This document shows positions 25,623 through 34,525 of a stretch of 64,000 bases of DNA, one piece after another (the stretch's first letter is position 1; each line of letters starts with the position of its first letter). The notes under the pieces were generated by a model that had not been told where the DNA came from, made no database searches, and saw only the letters and a program-made list of their open reading frames with translations. This DNA is from Alistipes sp. (lineage in GTDB: Bacteria; Bacteroidota; Bacteroidia; Bacteroidales; Rikenellaceae). The DNA is taken from the NCBI GenBank assembly GCA_022511345.1, contig JAFLRR010000006.1, positions 1-64,000 on the forward strand. Direction: 5' to 3'. The translations under genes and the position numbers were made by a program.

Positions 25623-28115
25623 ATGAAATTTGACAGCGACAAACTACGACGGCTGCCGGCCTTTGCGGCGGCTCCTCTGTTATTTCTGTTAATCGCAGTA
25701 CTCTATTTCGCCCCGCAGTTCTCTGACGAGGTGCTGCCGCAGTCGGATGTGGCGCAGTACCGCGGCATGACGGCCGACATCGAGGCGGCGCGCGAGGCTA
25801 CGGGCCAGGACCCGCAGTGGACGGGCGGAATGTTCGGCGGAATGCCCGCCTACCTGATTAACACGGCCTACCCGGCCCAGATAGTCAAGAGCACCGTCGG
25901 GCGCATCACGGGACTCGTTCCCGAGCCGGCGGGATTCGTCTTCTTCGCCATGCTGTCCATGTGGCTCATGCTGCTGCTGGCGGGCGTCGACCCGCGCGTG
26001 GCGGCCGTGCCGGCCATAGCCTACGGACTCTCTACCTACTTCCCGCTGATTATCGGCGCCGGGCACATCACCAAGATGCGGGCGCTGGTCTATGCGCCTC
26101 TGATGATAGGCGGAATCTACTGCACGCTGCGCCGCAACAAGTGGGCTGGCGGCGCTTTGGCGGCTCTGGCCATGTCGCTCGAGATTGGAGCCAACCACCC
26201 GCAGATAACCTACTACTTCATGCTTGCCGCGGCCATCTTCTGGATTTCGGAGTGCATTGCGGCCGTGCGCGGAAGGCGCCTGCGCGACTTCGCCGTCCGC
26301 ACGGCGGTGCTGGCTGCCGCCGGAGTGCTTGCCGCCGGCTCGAACTTCGCACCTCTGTGGTACACCGCAAAACATACGCCCGACACCGTGCGCGGCGGCT
26401 CCGAGCTGGCTGCCGAGAGCGGCTCGCCGGGAGGTCTCGACCTCGACTATGCCACCGCGTGGAGCTACGGACGCTCCGAGAGCCTGAATCTGCTCATCCC
26501 CGACTTCGCCGGCGGCGACTCGGCGCGCGGACTCTCCGCCGACGGCCCTGCCGCCGACGCTCTGGCCGACTACGGCCTGGAGTCGCTGGCGCCGCAGCTG
26601 CCCGCATACTGGGGCCCGCAGCCATATACGGCCGGCCCGACATATCTCGGCGCGTCGGTCATCATGCTGGCCGTGTTCGGCCTGGCTGTGGCTTCGCGCC
26701 GCAGCCGTGCGTGGATGATTGCCGCCGCAGTGCTGATGCTCTTTCTGGCCTGGGGACGCCACATGATGTGGTTCACTGAGCTGGCATTCAGCTGGCTGCC
26801 CGGATACGACAAGTTCCGCACCGTATCCATGACGCTTGTGGTGGTGCAGTGGATAGTGCCGCTGGCCGGCGCCATAGGACTCATGAAGCTGTGGCAGGGC
26901 GCTCTGCCGCCCCGCAAAGCGCTGCGCGCACTGGCATGGAGCGCCGGCGCGGTCTGCGGCCTCTGCCTGCTACTGGCGCTCTTCGGCAGGTCGATGTTCG
27001 GCTTCGGATTCGACGAGAGCGCCGCGATGCTCACCGACCAGTTCGGCGACATGCTCGCCCGCCTGGGCTACCAAGACGACCTGGCCCGCGGCCTGCACGA
27101 GCAGATAGGAATATCCGTCGCCTCGGGCATGGCCGCCGAGAGGTTCTCGATAATGCAGGCCGACGCGCTGCGCTCGCTGCTCTTCGCCGCTGCGGCAGTC
27201 GCGCTGCTGCTGCTGTTCGCGATGGGCAAGATTCGTCGCGGTGCGGCAGTGGCGGCCATTGCCGCGGTGGTGCTTGCCGATCTTGTTCCGGTCGACATGC
27301 GCTACCTGTCGTACGACAGCTTCGCCTCGCCCCGCCGCATGCGCATGACGCCCGACGCGGCCGATGCGCGCATCGCTGCCGACACGGACCCCGGCTTCCG
27401 CGTTCTCAACCTTGCCGTGAGCCCCTACAACGACGCCTCCACGTCGCTCTTCCACCGCTCCGTGGGCGGCTACCACGGCGCCAAGCTCTCGCGCTACCAG
27501 GATATCATCGACCGTTACATCAACGAGCGGGCCCTCAGGCGCGGCGACAGCGATGCCGAACGCATCCTCGACATTCTCAATGTCCGCTACCTGAAACTCT
27601 CCTCCGACAGCATCGTGCGCCGGCCGACGGCTTTGGGCGCCGCGTGGTTCGCCGACAACGTCATCCGCACCTCGGGCGCCGGCGACGAGATTACGATGCT
27701 CTCGGTAGCCGACCTTTCGCATACGGCCGTGGTCGACGACCGCTTCAGGGTCGACGGCGACGATTTCGGCAGCGGAACCATCGCTCTGACGGAGTATTCG
27801 CCCGCATACCTTCGCTACGAATACGAGGCCGACGCTCCGGCGCTGGCCATCTTCTCCGAAATATACTACGACAAGGGCTGGCGGGCCTTCGTCGACGGCC
27901 GCGAGGCCCCATACATCCGTGCCGACTACATTCTGCGGGCCATGGAGCTGCCTGCCGGCAGCCACATCGTCGAGTGGCGCTTCCGCTCGCCCTCGTGGCG
28001 TGCGGTCGAAGGCGTGACGCTGGTCTGCTCGCTCGCCGTGCTCGCGGCAGCAGCTGCAGCCCTCATCTTCATCTGGCGCCGCCGCAGAAGTGAAACCGAA
28101 ACCGAAGAATCATGA
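25623..28115 (+). CDS. YfhO family membrane protein
   Basis: This 830-residue protein has more than ten membrane segments and belongs to YfhO (PF09586), a GT-C-like membrane family of unclear activity; in Firmicutes relatives take part in glycosylation of lipoteichoic acid. Family marks include QSDVAQYRGM near the N-terminus, GGMPAYLINT, and GGYHGAKLSRYQDIID in the C-terminal soluble part, followed by the typical periplasmic end YYDKGWRAFVDGREAPY. A last membrane helix lies at about 800-822. It is the first gene of a run with ftsX, a DUF3098 gene, uppP, truB and queA; its stop overlaps ftsX by 4 bases. Confidence 0.9.
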   Translation: MKFDSDKLRRLPAFAAAPLLFLLIAVLYFAPQFSDEVLPQSDVAQYRGMTADIEAAREATGQDPQWTGGMFGGMPAYLINTAYPAQIVKSTVGRITGLVPEPAGFVFFAMLSMWLMLLLAGVDPRVAAVPAIAYGLSTYFPLIIGAGHITKMRALVYAPLMIGGIYCTLRRNKWAGGALAALAMSLEIGANHPQITYYFMLAAAIFWISECIAAVRGRRLRDFAVRTAVLAAAGVLAAGSNFAPLWYTAKHTPDTVRGGSELAAESGSPGGLDLDYATAWSYGRSESLNLLIPDFAGGDSARGLSADGPAADALADYGLESLAPQLPAYWGPQPYTAGPTYLGASVIMLAVFGLAVASRRSRAWMIAAAVLMLFLAWGRHMMWFTELAFSWLPGYDKFRTVSMTLVVVQWIVPLAGAIGLMKLWQGALPPRKALRALAWSAGAVCGLCLLLALFGRSMFGFGFDESAAMLTDQFGDMLARLGYQDDLARGLHEQIGISVASGMAAERFSIMQADALRSLLFAAAAVALLLLFAMGKIRRGAAVAAIAAVVLADLVPVDMRYLSYDSFASPRRMRMTPDAADARIAADTDPGFRVLNLAVSPYNDASTSLFHRSVGGYHGAKLSRYQDIIDRYINERALRRGDSDAERILDILNVRYLKLSSDSIVRRPTALGAAWFADNVIRTSGAGDEITMLSVADLSHTAVVDDRFRVDGDDFGSGTIALTEYSPAYLRYEYEADAPALAIFSEIYYDKGWRAFVDGREAPYIRADYILRAMELPAGSHIVEWRFRSPSWRAVEGVTLVCSLAVLAAAAAALIFIWRRRRSETETEES

Positions 28116-28993
28116 GAGACGACAAGAGAATCAGGCGCCGCGTGCGCAACTCCTATATAATATCTACCGTCAGCACCTCGCTGGTGCTCTTTCTGCTGGG
28201 TTCGGCGGGCTATCTTCTGTTCGCCGCCTTCCGTGCTGCCGACACCCTGAGCCGCAGCATAGAGGTTATGGTCGAGCTGAGCCGCGACATCGAACCCTCG
28301 CAGCGCGACGACATAGAACGCATACTCTACGAGGAGCCCATGGTGCTCGAAGTGTCGTTCTCCTCGCGCGAGGAGAAGGTCGCCGACGCCGACTTCCGCC
28401 GCATGTTCGGCAGCGACTACGAGGAGATCATAGGCGAGAATCCGCTTCTCGACTCGTTCGACGTGCGTCTGTCGGCCCAGTCGTCCGACGCCGACTATCT
28501 TCGGGCCTTCGTCGACAGGGTAGGCGAGCTGGTGGGCGTGGAGTATGTATCCTATCCCGAGTCGCTGGTCTCGAGGCTGCACACCACCGTGCGCCGCATA
28601 CGCATGGTGCTGGCGCTCTTCTGCCTGGCGCTGGCCGTCATATCGCTCATACTGCTGCACAACACCATACGTCTGGCCATCTACTCGAAGCGCTACCTTA
28701 TAAACACCATGAATCTGGTGGGCGCCACGCGGTGGTTCATCATGAAACCCTTCCTGCTGAGCGCCCTGTGGAACGGACTTCTGGCGGGCGTGGTGGCTGC
28801 CGTGTTGTTCGGCATCACGGTCTACGGACTCGACGAGGCTCTGCCCGAGCTCACGACGCAGACCGGAATGGAGAAGATAGGCATCATTCTTGGCTCGATG
28901 CTGCTGGCGGGAGCTCTGCTGTCGCTGCTGTTCACCATCTCGGCCCTGCGCCGCTTCACGGGCGTTAACTCGGGCCGCATATACCGAAGCTGA
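28112..28993 (+). CDS. ftsX: Cell division ABC-transporter permease-like protein FtsX
   Basis: FtsX works with the ATPase FtsE to control peptidoglycan hydrolases at the division site. The 293-residue sequence has the expected layout: one N-terminal membrane helix (about 17-38), a periplasmic domain (about 45-165; VMVELSRDIEP...SFSSREEKVADADFR) and three C-terminal helices in a FtsX/MacB-like domain, with RLAIYSKRYLINTMNLVGATRWFI as the cytoplasmic loop. No ftsE lies in the window. It overlaps yfhO by 4 bases. Confidence 0.92.
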   Translation: MRDDKRIRRRVRNSYIISTVSTSLVLFLLGSAGYLLFAAFRAADTLSRSIEVMVELSRDIEPSQRDDIERILYEEPMVLEVSFSSREEKVADADFRRMFGSDYEEIIGENPLLDSFDVRLSAQSSDADYLRAFVDRVGELVGVEYVSYPESLVSRLHTTVRRIRMVLALFCLALAVISLILLHNTIRLAIYSKRYLINTMNLVGATRWFIMKPFLLSALWNGLLAGVVAAVLFGITVYGLDEALPELTTQTGMEKIGIILGSMLLAGALLSLLFTISALRRFTGVNSGRIYRS

Positions 28994-29008
28994 AAAAAAG
29001 AGATAACG

Positions 29009-29257
29009 ATGAAAAGATTTTCAGACATAAACGACCCCCAGGACGGCCGCATGCCGCTGACGGTCAAGAACTACATTCTGCTTGCGGCAGGCTTTGCCGT
29101 GATCGTGCTGGGCTTCGTGCTCATGGCCGGCGGGGGCAGCGACTCGCCCGACGTGTTCAACCAGGCCATGTTCTCGTGGCGACGGATTACGCTGGCTCCG
29201 CTGCTTGTCGTGGCGGGCTTCGCCTTCGAGATATATGCCATAATGAAACGATTCTGA
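29009..29257 (+). CDS. DUF3098 family small membrane protein
   Basis: This 82-residue protein has two membrane helices: YILLAAGFAVIVLGFVLMAGG and ITLAPLLVVAGFAFEIYAIM. It matches DUF3098, a Bacteroidetes family of unknown function found right after ftsX and before uppP in many genomes, as here. The ending EIYAIMKRF is typical. Its place between division and undecaprenyl-lipid genes suggests an envelope role, which is inference. Confidence 0.85.
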   Translation: MKRFSDINDPQDGRMPLTVKNYILLAAGFAVIVLGFVLMAGGGSDSPDVFNQAMFSWRRITLAPLLVVAGFAFEIYAIMKRF

Positions 29258-29318
29258 CCCTCAGCCGGCGGCCCGGACGACGGGCTGCGAAGGCTGTGGC
29301 TAACTTCAACTACCCGAC

Positions 29319-30104
29319 ATGGATGCCATAGAGTCCATAATCCTGGGCATAGTCCAGGGCCTCACAGAGTTTCTGCCCGTCTCGAGCAGCGGCCATCTGC
29401 AGATAGCCAAGGCGCTGCTGGGCGTGCACATCGAGCAGAACATAGCCTTCGACGTGACGCTTCACGCCGCCACGGTACTGAGCACCATCGTGGTCATGTA
29501 CCGCGAGATATGGCGCCTGCTCTCGGGCCTGTTCGCGCGGGGCTTCAACGACGAGAAGGCCTTCATTGTCAAAATCGTCATCTCGATGATTCCCGCCGGC
29601 GCGGTGGGCGTGCTCTTTGCCGAGCGCATCGACGCGCTCTTCTCGTCGCTGCCGTTTGTGGGGTGCATGCTGCTGCTGACAGCGGCGCTGCTCGCCTTCG
29701 CATACTTCGCACCCAGGCGCGAGGGGAGGATAGGCTACGGCGACGCCTTTGTCATAGGCCTGGCTCAGGCTGCGGCGACAATGCCCGGTCTGTCGCGCTC
29801 CGGTTCGACCATCGCGGCCGGCCTGCTTCTGGGCAAGAGCCGCGAGAGCGTTGCCGAGTTCTCGTTTCTGATGGTCATACCGGTCATCCTGGGCAAGATG
29901 CTTCTGGATATCGTCTCGGGCGCCGCGTCCGCCATCCCGGTCGATGCCGTGCCTCTGGCGGCAGGTTTCGCGGCGGCCTTCATTTCGGGAGCCTTCGCCT
30001 GCCGCTTCATGATTGAGACGGTCAAGCGCGGAAAACTCATTTGGTTTGCCGCATACTGCGCCGCGGCGGGTGTCGCGGCCATCGTCGGCGCACTTGTTTC
30101 ATAA
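29319..30104 (+). CDS. uppP: Undecaprenyl-diphosphatase UppP
   Basis: UppP (BacA) dephosphorylates undecaprenyl diphosphate to recycle the lipid carrier of cell-wall synthesis, and confers bacitracin tolerance when abundant. The 261-residue membrane protein has both active-site motifs: GLTEFLPVSSSGHL (14-27) and MPGLSRSGST (155-164). About eight membrane helices are predicted by eye. It lies 61 bases after the DUF3098 gene and 18 bases before truB. Confidence 0.95.
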   Translation: MDAIESIILGIVQGLTEFLPVSSSGHLQIAKALLGVHIEQNIAFDVTLHAATVLSTIVVMYREIWRLLSGLFARGFNDEKAFIVKIVISMIPAGAVGVLFAERIDALFSSLPFVGCMLLLTAALLAFAYFAPRREGRIGYGDAFVIGLAQAAATMPGLSRSGSTIAAGLLLGKSRESVAEFSFLMVIPVILGKMLLDIVSGAASAIPVDAVPLAAGFAAAFISGAFACRFMIETVKRGKLIWFAAYCAAAGVAAIVGALVS

Positions 30105-30122
30105 ATTACAGACCCAATCTTT

Positions 30123-30854
30123 ATGGCAAAGCAGAGTGTCAGGGAGGAGCTCGATTTTCGGAGCGTGAATTTCCTCGAGGGCTACATCGGCGTCATCGAC
30201 AAGCCTCTCAACTGGACTTCGGCCGACGTGGTCCGCAAAATCAAATATCACCTGCGCAAGGCCGGCTTCGGCCGCGTGAAGGTGGGCCATGCCGGCACGC
30301 TCGACCCGCTGGCCACCGGAGTGCTCATCATCTGCATAGGCAAGGCCACCAAGATGGTCGAGGCCCTGCAGTCCGAGGAGAAGGTCTACGAGGCCGACAT
30401 CATGCTCGGCGCGACCACTCCCAGCTTCGACCTCGAGCACCCCATAGACAAAACCTATCCCACGGAACACATCACCCGCCAGGCCGTTGTCGAGGCTTTG
30501 GCCTCGCTCTGCGGCGAGAGGCTCCAGATGCCGCCGCTCTTCTCGGCCAAGAAGGTCGAGGGCGTGCGCGCCTACGACATAGCCCGCGCGGGCGAGCAGG
30601 TCGAGCTGCGCCAGGCGCTGATAAACATCTACGACATGGAGCTTCTCGAGTGCAACCTGCCCAAAATCACCATCCGCGTTCGCTGCAGCCGCGGCACCTA
30701 CATCCGCTCGCTGGCGCGCGAGATAGGCGAGGCGTTGCAGAGCGGCGCCCACCTGACCTCGCTGCGACGCACGCGCAGCGGCGGTTTCACGGCCGATTTG
30801 GCCTATACGCTCGACGAATTTTTGGAAAAACTCGAGGCGGTCGAAACAAAATAG
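30123..30854 (+). CDS. truB: tRNA pseudouridine(55) synthase TruB
   Basis: TruB makes pseudouridine 55 in the T-loop of tRNAs. The 243-residue protein has GVIDKPLNWTSADVV, the catalytic motif GHAGTLDPLATGVLI (55-69) with D61, and RVRCSRGTYIRSLARE. It is a short form without a full C-terminal PUA domain, common in Bacteroidetes. It sits between uppP and queA, the two tRNA-modification genes being 46 bases apart. Confidence 0.96.
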   Translation: MAKQSVREELDFRSVNFLEGYIGVIDKPLNWTSADVVRKIKYHLRKAGFGRVKVGHAGTLDPLATGVLIICIGKATKMVEALQSEEKVYEADIMLGATTPSFDLEHPIDKTYPTEHITRQAVVEALASLCGERLQMPPLFSAKKVEGVRAYDIARAGEQVELRQALINIYDMELLECNLPKITIRVRCSRGTYIRSLAREIGEALQSGAHLTSLRRTRSGGFTADLAYTLDEFLEKLEAVETK

Positions 30855-30900
30855 CGGTTTTTACGTAATATATATCTGACGTCGTTATAAATTCCAAGCT

Positions 30901-31950
30901 ATGAAACTCTCACAATACGGCTACGAATATTCGCCCGAGCTGCTGGCGAAACACCCTGCGCAGAACCGCGACGAATCGCGGCTGATGGTCATAGACCGCA
31001 AGAGCGGCAAAATCGAACACCGCCTCTTCAAGGATATAATCGACTACTTCGAGGAGAACGATACGTTCGTGCTCAACGACACGAAGGTATTCCCGGCTCG
31101 CCTCTACGGCAACAAGGAGAAGACCGGCGCCGACATCGAGATATTCCTGTTGCGCGAGCTCAACAGCGAGCTGCGCCTGTGGGACGTGCTGGTCGACCCG
31201 GCGCGCAAAATCCGCATCGGCAACAAGCTCTACTTCGGCGACGACGACCTGCTGGTTGCCGAGGTCATCGACAACACCACCTCGCGCGGCCGCACGCTCC
31301 GCTTCCTGTTCGACGGCTCCTACGAGGAGTTCAAGGCCGAGCTGTTCAAGCTGGGCGAGACGCCGCTGCCCAAGTGGGTGCGCGACAAAGTCGAGCCCGA
31401 GGATGCCGAGCGTTACCAGACCATCTTCGCCCGCCACGAGGGTGCCGTGGCCGCCCCGACGGCCGGCATGCACTTCTCCAAGCATCTGCTCAAGCGCATG
31501 GAAATCAAGGGTATCGGTGCCGAGTTCATCACGCTGCACGTGGGTCTGGGCAACTTCCGCACGGTCGATGTCGAGGATCTGTCCAAGCACAAGATGGATT
31601 CGGAGCAGATTATCGTCGAGGAGGATGCCGCCGAGCGCATCAACGCCGCCAAGCGCGGCGGACACAAGATTGTGGCCATCGGCACCACGGTCATGCGCAC
31701 GCTCGAGTCGGCCGTCTCGACCAACGGCATGATCAAGGCCGTCGACGGCTGGACCAACAAGTTCATCTTCGCGCCCTACGACTTCACGGTAGCCGACGCC
31801 ATGGTCACCAACTTCCACCTGCCGTACTCCACGCAGCTGATCATGGTTGCGGCCTTCGGCGGTCACGATTTGATAATGGAGGCCTATCGCACGGCCCGCG
31901 AGGAAAAGTACCGCTTCGGCACCTACGGCGACGCGATGCTCATTCTTTAA
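30901..31950 (+). CDS. queA: S-adenosylmethionine:tRNA ribosyltransferase-isomerase QueA
   Basis: QueA transfers and isomerises the ribosyl part of S-adenosylmethionine to 7-aminomethyl-7-deazaguanine in tRNA, giving epoxyqueuosine. The 349 residues have the standard family motifs: [62 protein letters not shown], and [21 protein letters not shown]. The length is canonical. A divergent paralogue lies at 44378-45592; this copy is the better match to true QueA. Confidence 0.95.
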   Translation: MKLSQYGYEYSPELLAKHPAQNRDESRLMVIDRKSGKIEHRLFKDIIDYFEENDTFVLNDTKVFPARLYGNKEKTGADIEIFLLRELNSELRLWDVLVDPARKIRIGNKLYFGDDDLLVAEVIDNTTSRGRTLRFLFDGSYEEFKAELFKLGETPLPKWVRDKVEPEDAERYQTIFARHEGAVAAPTAGMHFSKHLLKRMEIKGIGAEFITLHVGLGNFRTVDVEDLSKHKMDSEQIIVEEDAAERINAAKRGGHKIVAIGTTVMRTLESAVSTNGMIKAVDGWTNKFIFAPYDFTVADAMVTNFHLPYSTQLIMVAAFGGHDLIMEAYRTAREEKYRFGTYGDAMLIL

Positions 31951-31961
31951 GAAATTTTTAC

Positions 31962-31969
31962 TACCTTTG
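31962..31969 (+). promoter_or_regulatory. -7 box upstream of the glycogen-synthase-like gene
   Basis: The plus strand reads TACCTTTG in the 89-base gap after queA, leaving a leader of roughly 60-65 bases before the GTG at 32040. Confidence 0.65.
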
Positions 31970-32039
31970 CGGGACGGCGTGCTCCGTGCAGGTGCCGCCG
32001 CAAAGGGTTTTAATTAACAAAAACAAAGGTTGAAAGGCA

Positions 32040-32852
32040 GTGTCGTCGAATAAGGTTTTATACATTTGTCAGGAGATATACCCCTATCTTCCCGAGACCG
32101 AGGAGTCGGCATTCTGCCGCAAGCTCTCGCAGGCCATGCAGGAGCGCGGCAAGGAGATCAGAACGTTCATGCCGCGTTTCGGCTGCATCAACGAGCGCCG
32201 CAACCAGCTCCACGAGGTTATACGCCTGTCGGGCATGAACCTCATAATCAACGATAACGACCACCAGCTCATCATCAAGGTGGCCTCCATCACTGCCGCC
32301 CGCATACAGGTCTATTTCATCGACAACGACGACTACTTCGCCCGCAAGGCGGCGCTTCGCGACACGTCGGGCAACTGGTTCGCCGACAACGACGAGCGTG
32401 CGATATTCTTCGCCCGCGGCGTGCTGGAGACCGTCCGCAAACTGCGCTGGAGCCCGTCGATAGTCCACTGCCACGGATGGTTCTCGGCCGTTGTGCCGGT
32501 CTATCTCAAGCAGGTCTTCGCCGATGACCCCGTTTTCCGCGACGTGAAGGTGGTCGTCTCGCTCTACGACGACGGCTTCGAGGGCAGCCTCGACAGCGGC
32601 TTCGCGTCGAAGATTGCCGGCGAGGGCATCGACGGCCGCAGTCTGGGTTTTCTCTCGGACCCTTCATACGAAAACCTCTGCCGTTTCGTTATAGAGAGTG
32701 CCGACGCAGTGGTCGAGGGTTCGGCCGGCGTGTCGCCCGCAGTCATGGAGTTCGCCGCAGCCAGCGGCAAGCCTCTGCTGCGCTACGACGCCGCTGCCGG
32801 CGAAGATGAGGTTTTCGATAATTACAAACGTTTCTATGAGGAACTGCTTTGA
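32040..32852 (+). CDS. Half-length glycogen/starch synthase-like protein (GT5 N-terminal domain only)
   Basis: This 270-residue protein matches only the N-terminal Rossmann half of GT5 glycogen/starch synthases: VLYICQEIYPYLPETEESAF at the start, FIDNDDYFARKA, FFARGVLETVRKLRWSPSIVHCHGW, and VVEGSAGVSP near the end. The C-terminal donor-binding half is missing. The KxGGL ADP-glucose motif that should follow the EIYPY segment is replaced by PETEESAF. Proteins like this are conserved in Bacteroidales, often beside DUF4270 genes, so it is not a simple truncation; it may bind a sugar or act as a regulator. Catalysis on its own seems unlikely. The start is GTG; the DUF4270 gene begins two bases after its stop. 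Confidence 0.8.
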   Translation: MSSNKVLYICQEIYPYLPETEESAFCRKLSQAMQERGKEIRTFMPRFGCINERRNQLHEVIRLSGMNLIINDNDHQLIIKVASITAARIQVYFIDNDDYFARKAALRDTSGNWFADNDERAIFFARGVLETVRKLRWSPSIVHCHGWFSAVVPVYLKQVFADDPVFRDVKVVVSLYDDGFEGSLDSGFASKIAGEGIDGRSLGFLSDPSYENLCRFVIESADAVVEGSAGVSPAVMEFAAASGKPLLRYDAAAGEDEVFDNYKRFYEELL

Positions 32853-32853
32853 A

Positions 32854-34452
32854 ATGATACGACGTATCTGGCGCAGAGCGCTGCTTGTGGCAGGGCTTTT
32901 TGCTGGTGCCGCGTCATGCACCACGGCCGACGACATGCTCGGCTACGACTTCATACCCGACGACCAGAAGATGGCCGTTCGGCACAAACTCTTCGATCCG
33001 ACCGTCGACGGCCGCATCCTGACCACGCGTCTCTACCGCACCGACTCCATCATCTCGTCGAATCTGGGCTACGGTTATTTCGGTTCGCAGAACGATGCGA
33101 CCTTCGGCAAGCGCTCGGCAGGTTTTCTGACGCAGTATCTTGTCGGCGGCGTCACCGACAGCACGGGCTTCGGCTACCGTCCGATTTTCGACTCGGTGCA
33201 GCTGCTCATGACCATCTCCGACTACAAGGGCGACACGACCATAGCGCACAAGTATAACGTCTACGAGGTCACCGGCGACTTCACCGCCGGCAATGCGTCG
33301 GGTGACGACGAGGCCGACTCGACCTTCTACGTGACCTTCGACCCCACGCCCTACATATCGGCAAATCCCGTCTTCACGTTCGTCTTCCCCGACGGCAAGA
33401 GCTCGGGACCCTCGAGCACGTCGGTCAGAATGACGCCTACCGACGAAGGCATGGCGCTCATCCGCCGCCTGATGCTCATGGAGGGCGAATACAAGGACGA
33501 CATGTCGGTCTACAAGGACGACGAGTTGTGGGTCAAGACCTTCAAGGGTCTGTACATCGTTCCCGACGACAGCGAGGCTGTCGAGGGCGAGGGTTCGATG
33601 TTCTCGATGAGCCTGAGCGAGTCGGGTTTCTCGATTCACGGCCGTAACCGCTATGAGGAGGACCCCGAGCTGGTGCGCGACACCACGCAGGCCGTCTACT
33701 ACTTCTACGACTCGAGCGCCGAGGTGGGCAACTTGTCGGTCAACACGGTCCGCCGCGACTATTCGGGCTCGCGTCTGGACGGTGTGTCGATGTTGGAGCC
33801 TGGCGAGGGTGAGCAGGACGACCGCGTTCCGGTCGAGATATGCTATGTCGAGGGCATGGGCGGTCCCGTTACCGAGATTCGCTTCGACGACAACTTCTTC
33901 AAATCGATAGAGAAGCTGCTCACCGACACCGACCCGGTTACCGGCGAGACGACGACCTATTCGCGCATAGCCTTCAACCAGGCCAAGGTGCTCATCTACA
34001 TCGAGGGCGCCGACTACGACTGGGAGGCTATCAACCCCGACGAGATTACCGACCTGCTCGACAACTCGCTCTCGCGGCTGGGCCTGTACACCAACTACAA
34101 GAAGCTGAGCGCCGTGTCCGACTACAACTACTTCTACGAGTCGCAGTACTCGATGGAACTCAGCTACGGCGGCTATCTTACGCGCAGCTGGGGCTGCTAC
34201 ACGCTCGACATAACCTCGCACGTGCAGTATCTGTGGTCGCTCTACCGCGAAATCGAGGAGGCAGCCGAGCCCGACGAGGATACGCTGAAGGCTCTGGAAA
34301 ACCAGCGCACGCTCTACCTCGGCCCCGAGGCCTACGGTCTCTACGGCTTCGGCCACTCGATACTTCAGGGCATGGACGGCGATGCCGACAGCGACGGAGT
34401 CTCCAACCCGGCTCCGATAAAGGTCGAGCTGACCTACACGCTGATGAAATAG
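32854..34452 (+). CDS. DUF4270 family lipoprotein
   Basis: This 532-residue protein has a lipoprotein signal (LLVAGLFAGAASC, lipid-modified cysteine at 22) and the DUF4270 pattern of Bacteroidetes surface or periplasmic proteins: TADDMLGYDFIPDDQKM, TTRLYRTDSI, SIFDSVQLL-like strands and the ending VELTYTLMK. Its function is unknown. The frame can be extended upstream into the previous gene, but ATG 32854 gives a proper signal peptide. It forms a two-gene unit with the glycogen-synthase-like gene, and a perfect hairpin terminator lies after it. Confidence 0.88.
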   Translation: MIRRIWRRALLVAGLFAGAASCTTADDMLGYDFIPDDQKMAVRHKLFDPTVDGRILTTRLYRTDSIISSNLGYGYFGSQNDATFGKRSAGFLTQYLVGGVTDSTGFGYRPIFDSVQLLMTISDYKGDTTIAHKYNVYEVTGDFTAGNASGDDEADSTFYVTFDPTPYISANPVFTFVFPDGKSSGPSSTSVRMTPTDEGMALIRRLMLMEGEYKDDMSVYKDDELWVKTFKGLYIVPDDSEAVEGEGSMFSMSLSESGFSIHGRNRYEEDPELVRDTTQAVYYFYDSSAEVGNLSVNTVRRDYSGSRLDGVSMLEPGEGEQDDRVPVEICYVEGMGGPVTEIRFDDNFFKSIEKLLTDTDPVTGETTTYSRIAFNQAKVLIYIEGADYDWEAINPDEITDLLDNSLSRLGLYTNYKKLSAVSDYNYFYESQYSMELSYGGYLTRSWGCYTLDITSHVQYLWSLYREIEEAAEPDEDTLKALENQRTLYLGPEAYGLYGFGHSILQGMDGDADSDGVSNPAPIKVELTYTLMK

Positions 34453-34478
34453 AGTTGAAAAACGATAACCGATTTACG

Positions 34479-34507
34479 GCGAACCTAAGGCTCTTAGGTT
34501 CGCTTTT
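34479..34507 (+). terminator. Perfect 11-bp hairpin terminator between the DUF4270 gene and topA
   Basis: GCGAACCTAAG (34479-34489) pairs exactly with CTTAGGTTCGC (34493-34503) around a 3-base loop, followed by TTTT directly abutting an in-frame ATG at 34508. Its place means transcription of topA needs read-through or a promoter not visible here, and it favours ATG 34526 as the topA start. Confidence 0.8.
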
Positions 34508-34525
34508 ATGAAAATAGGAAAGCAA

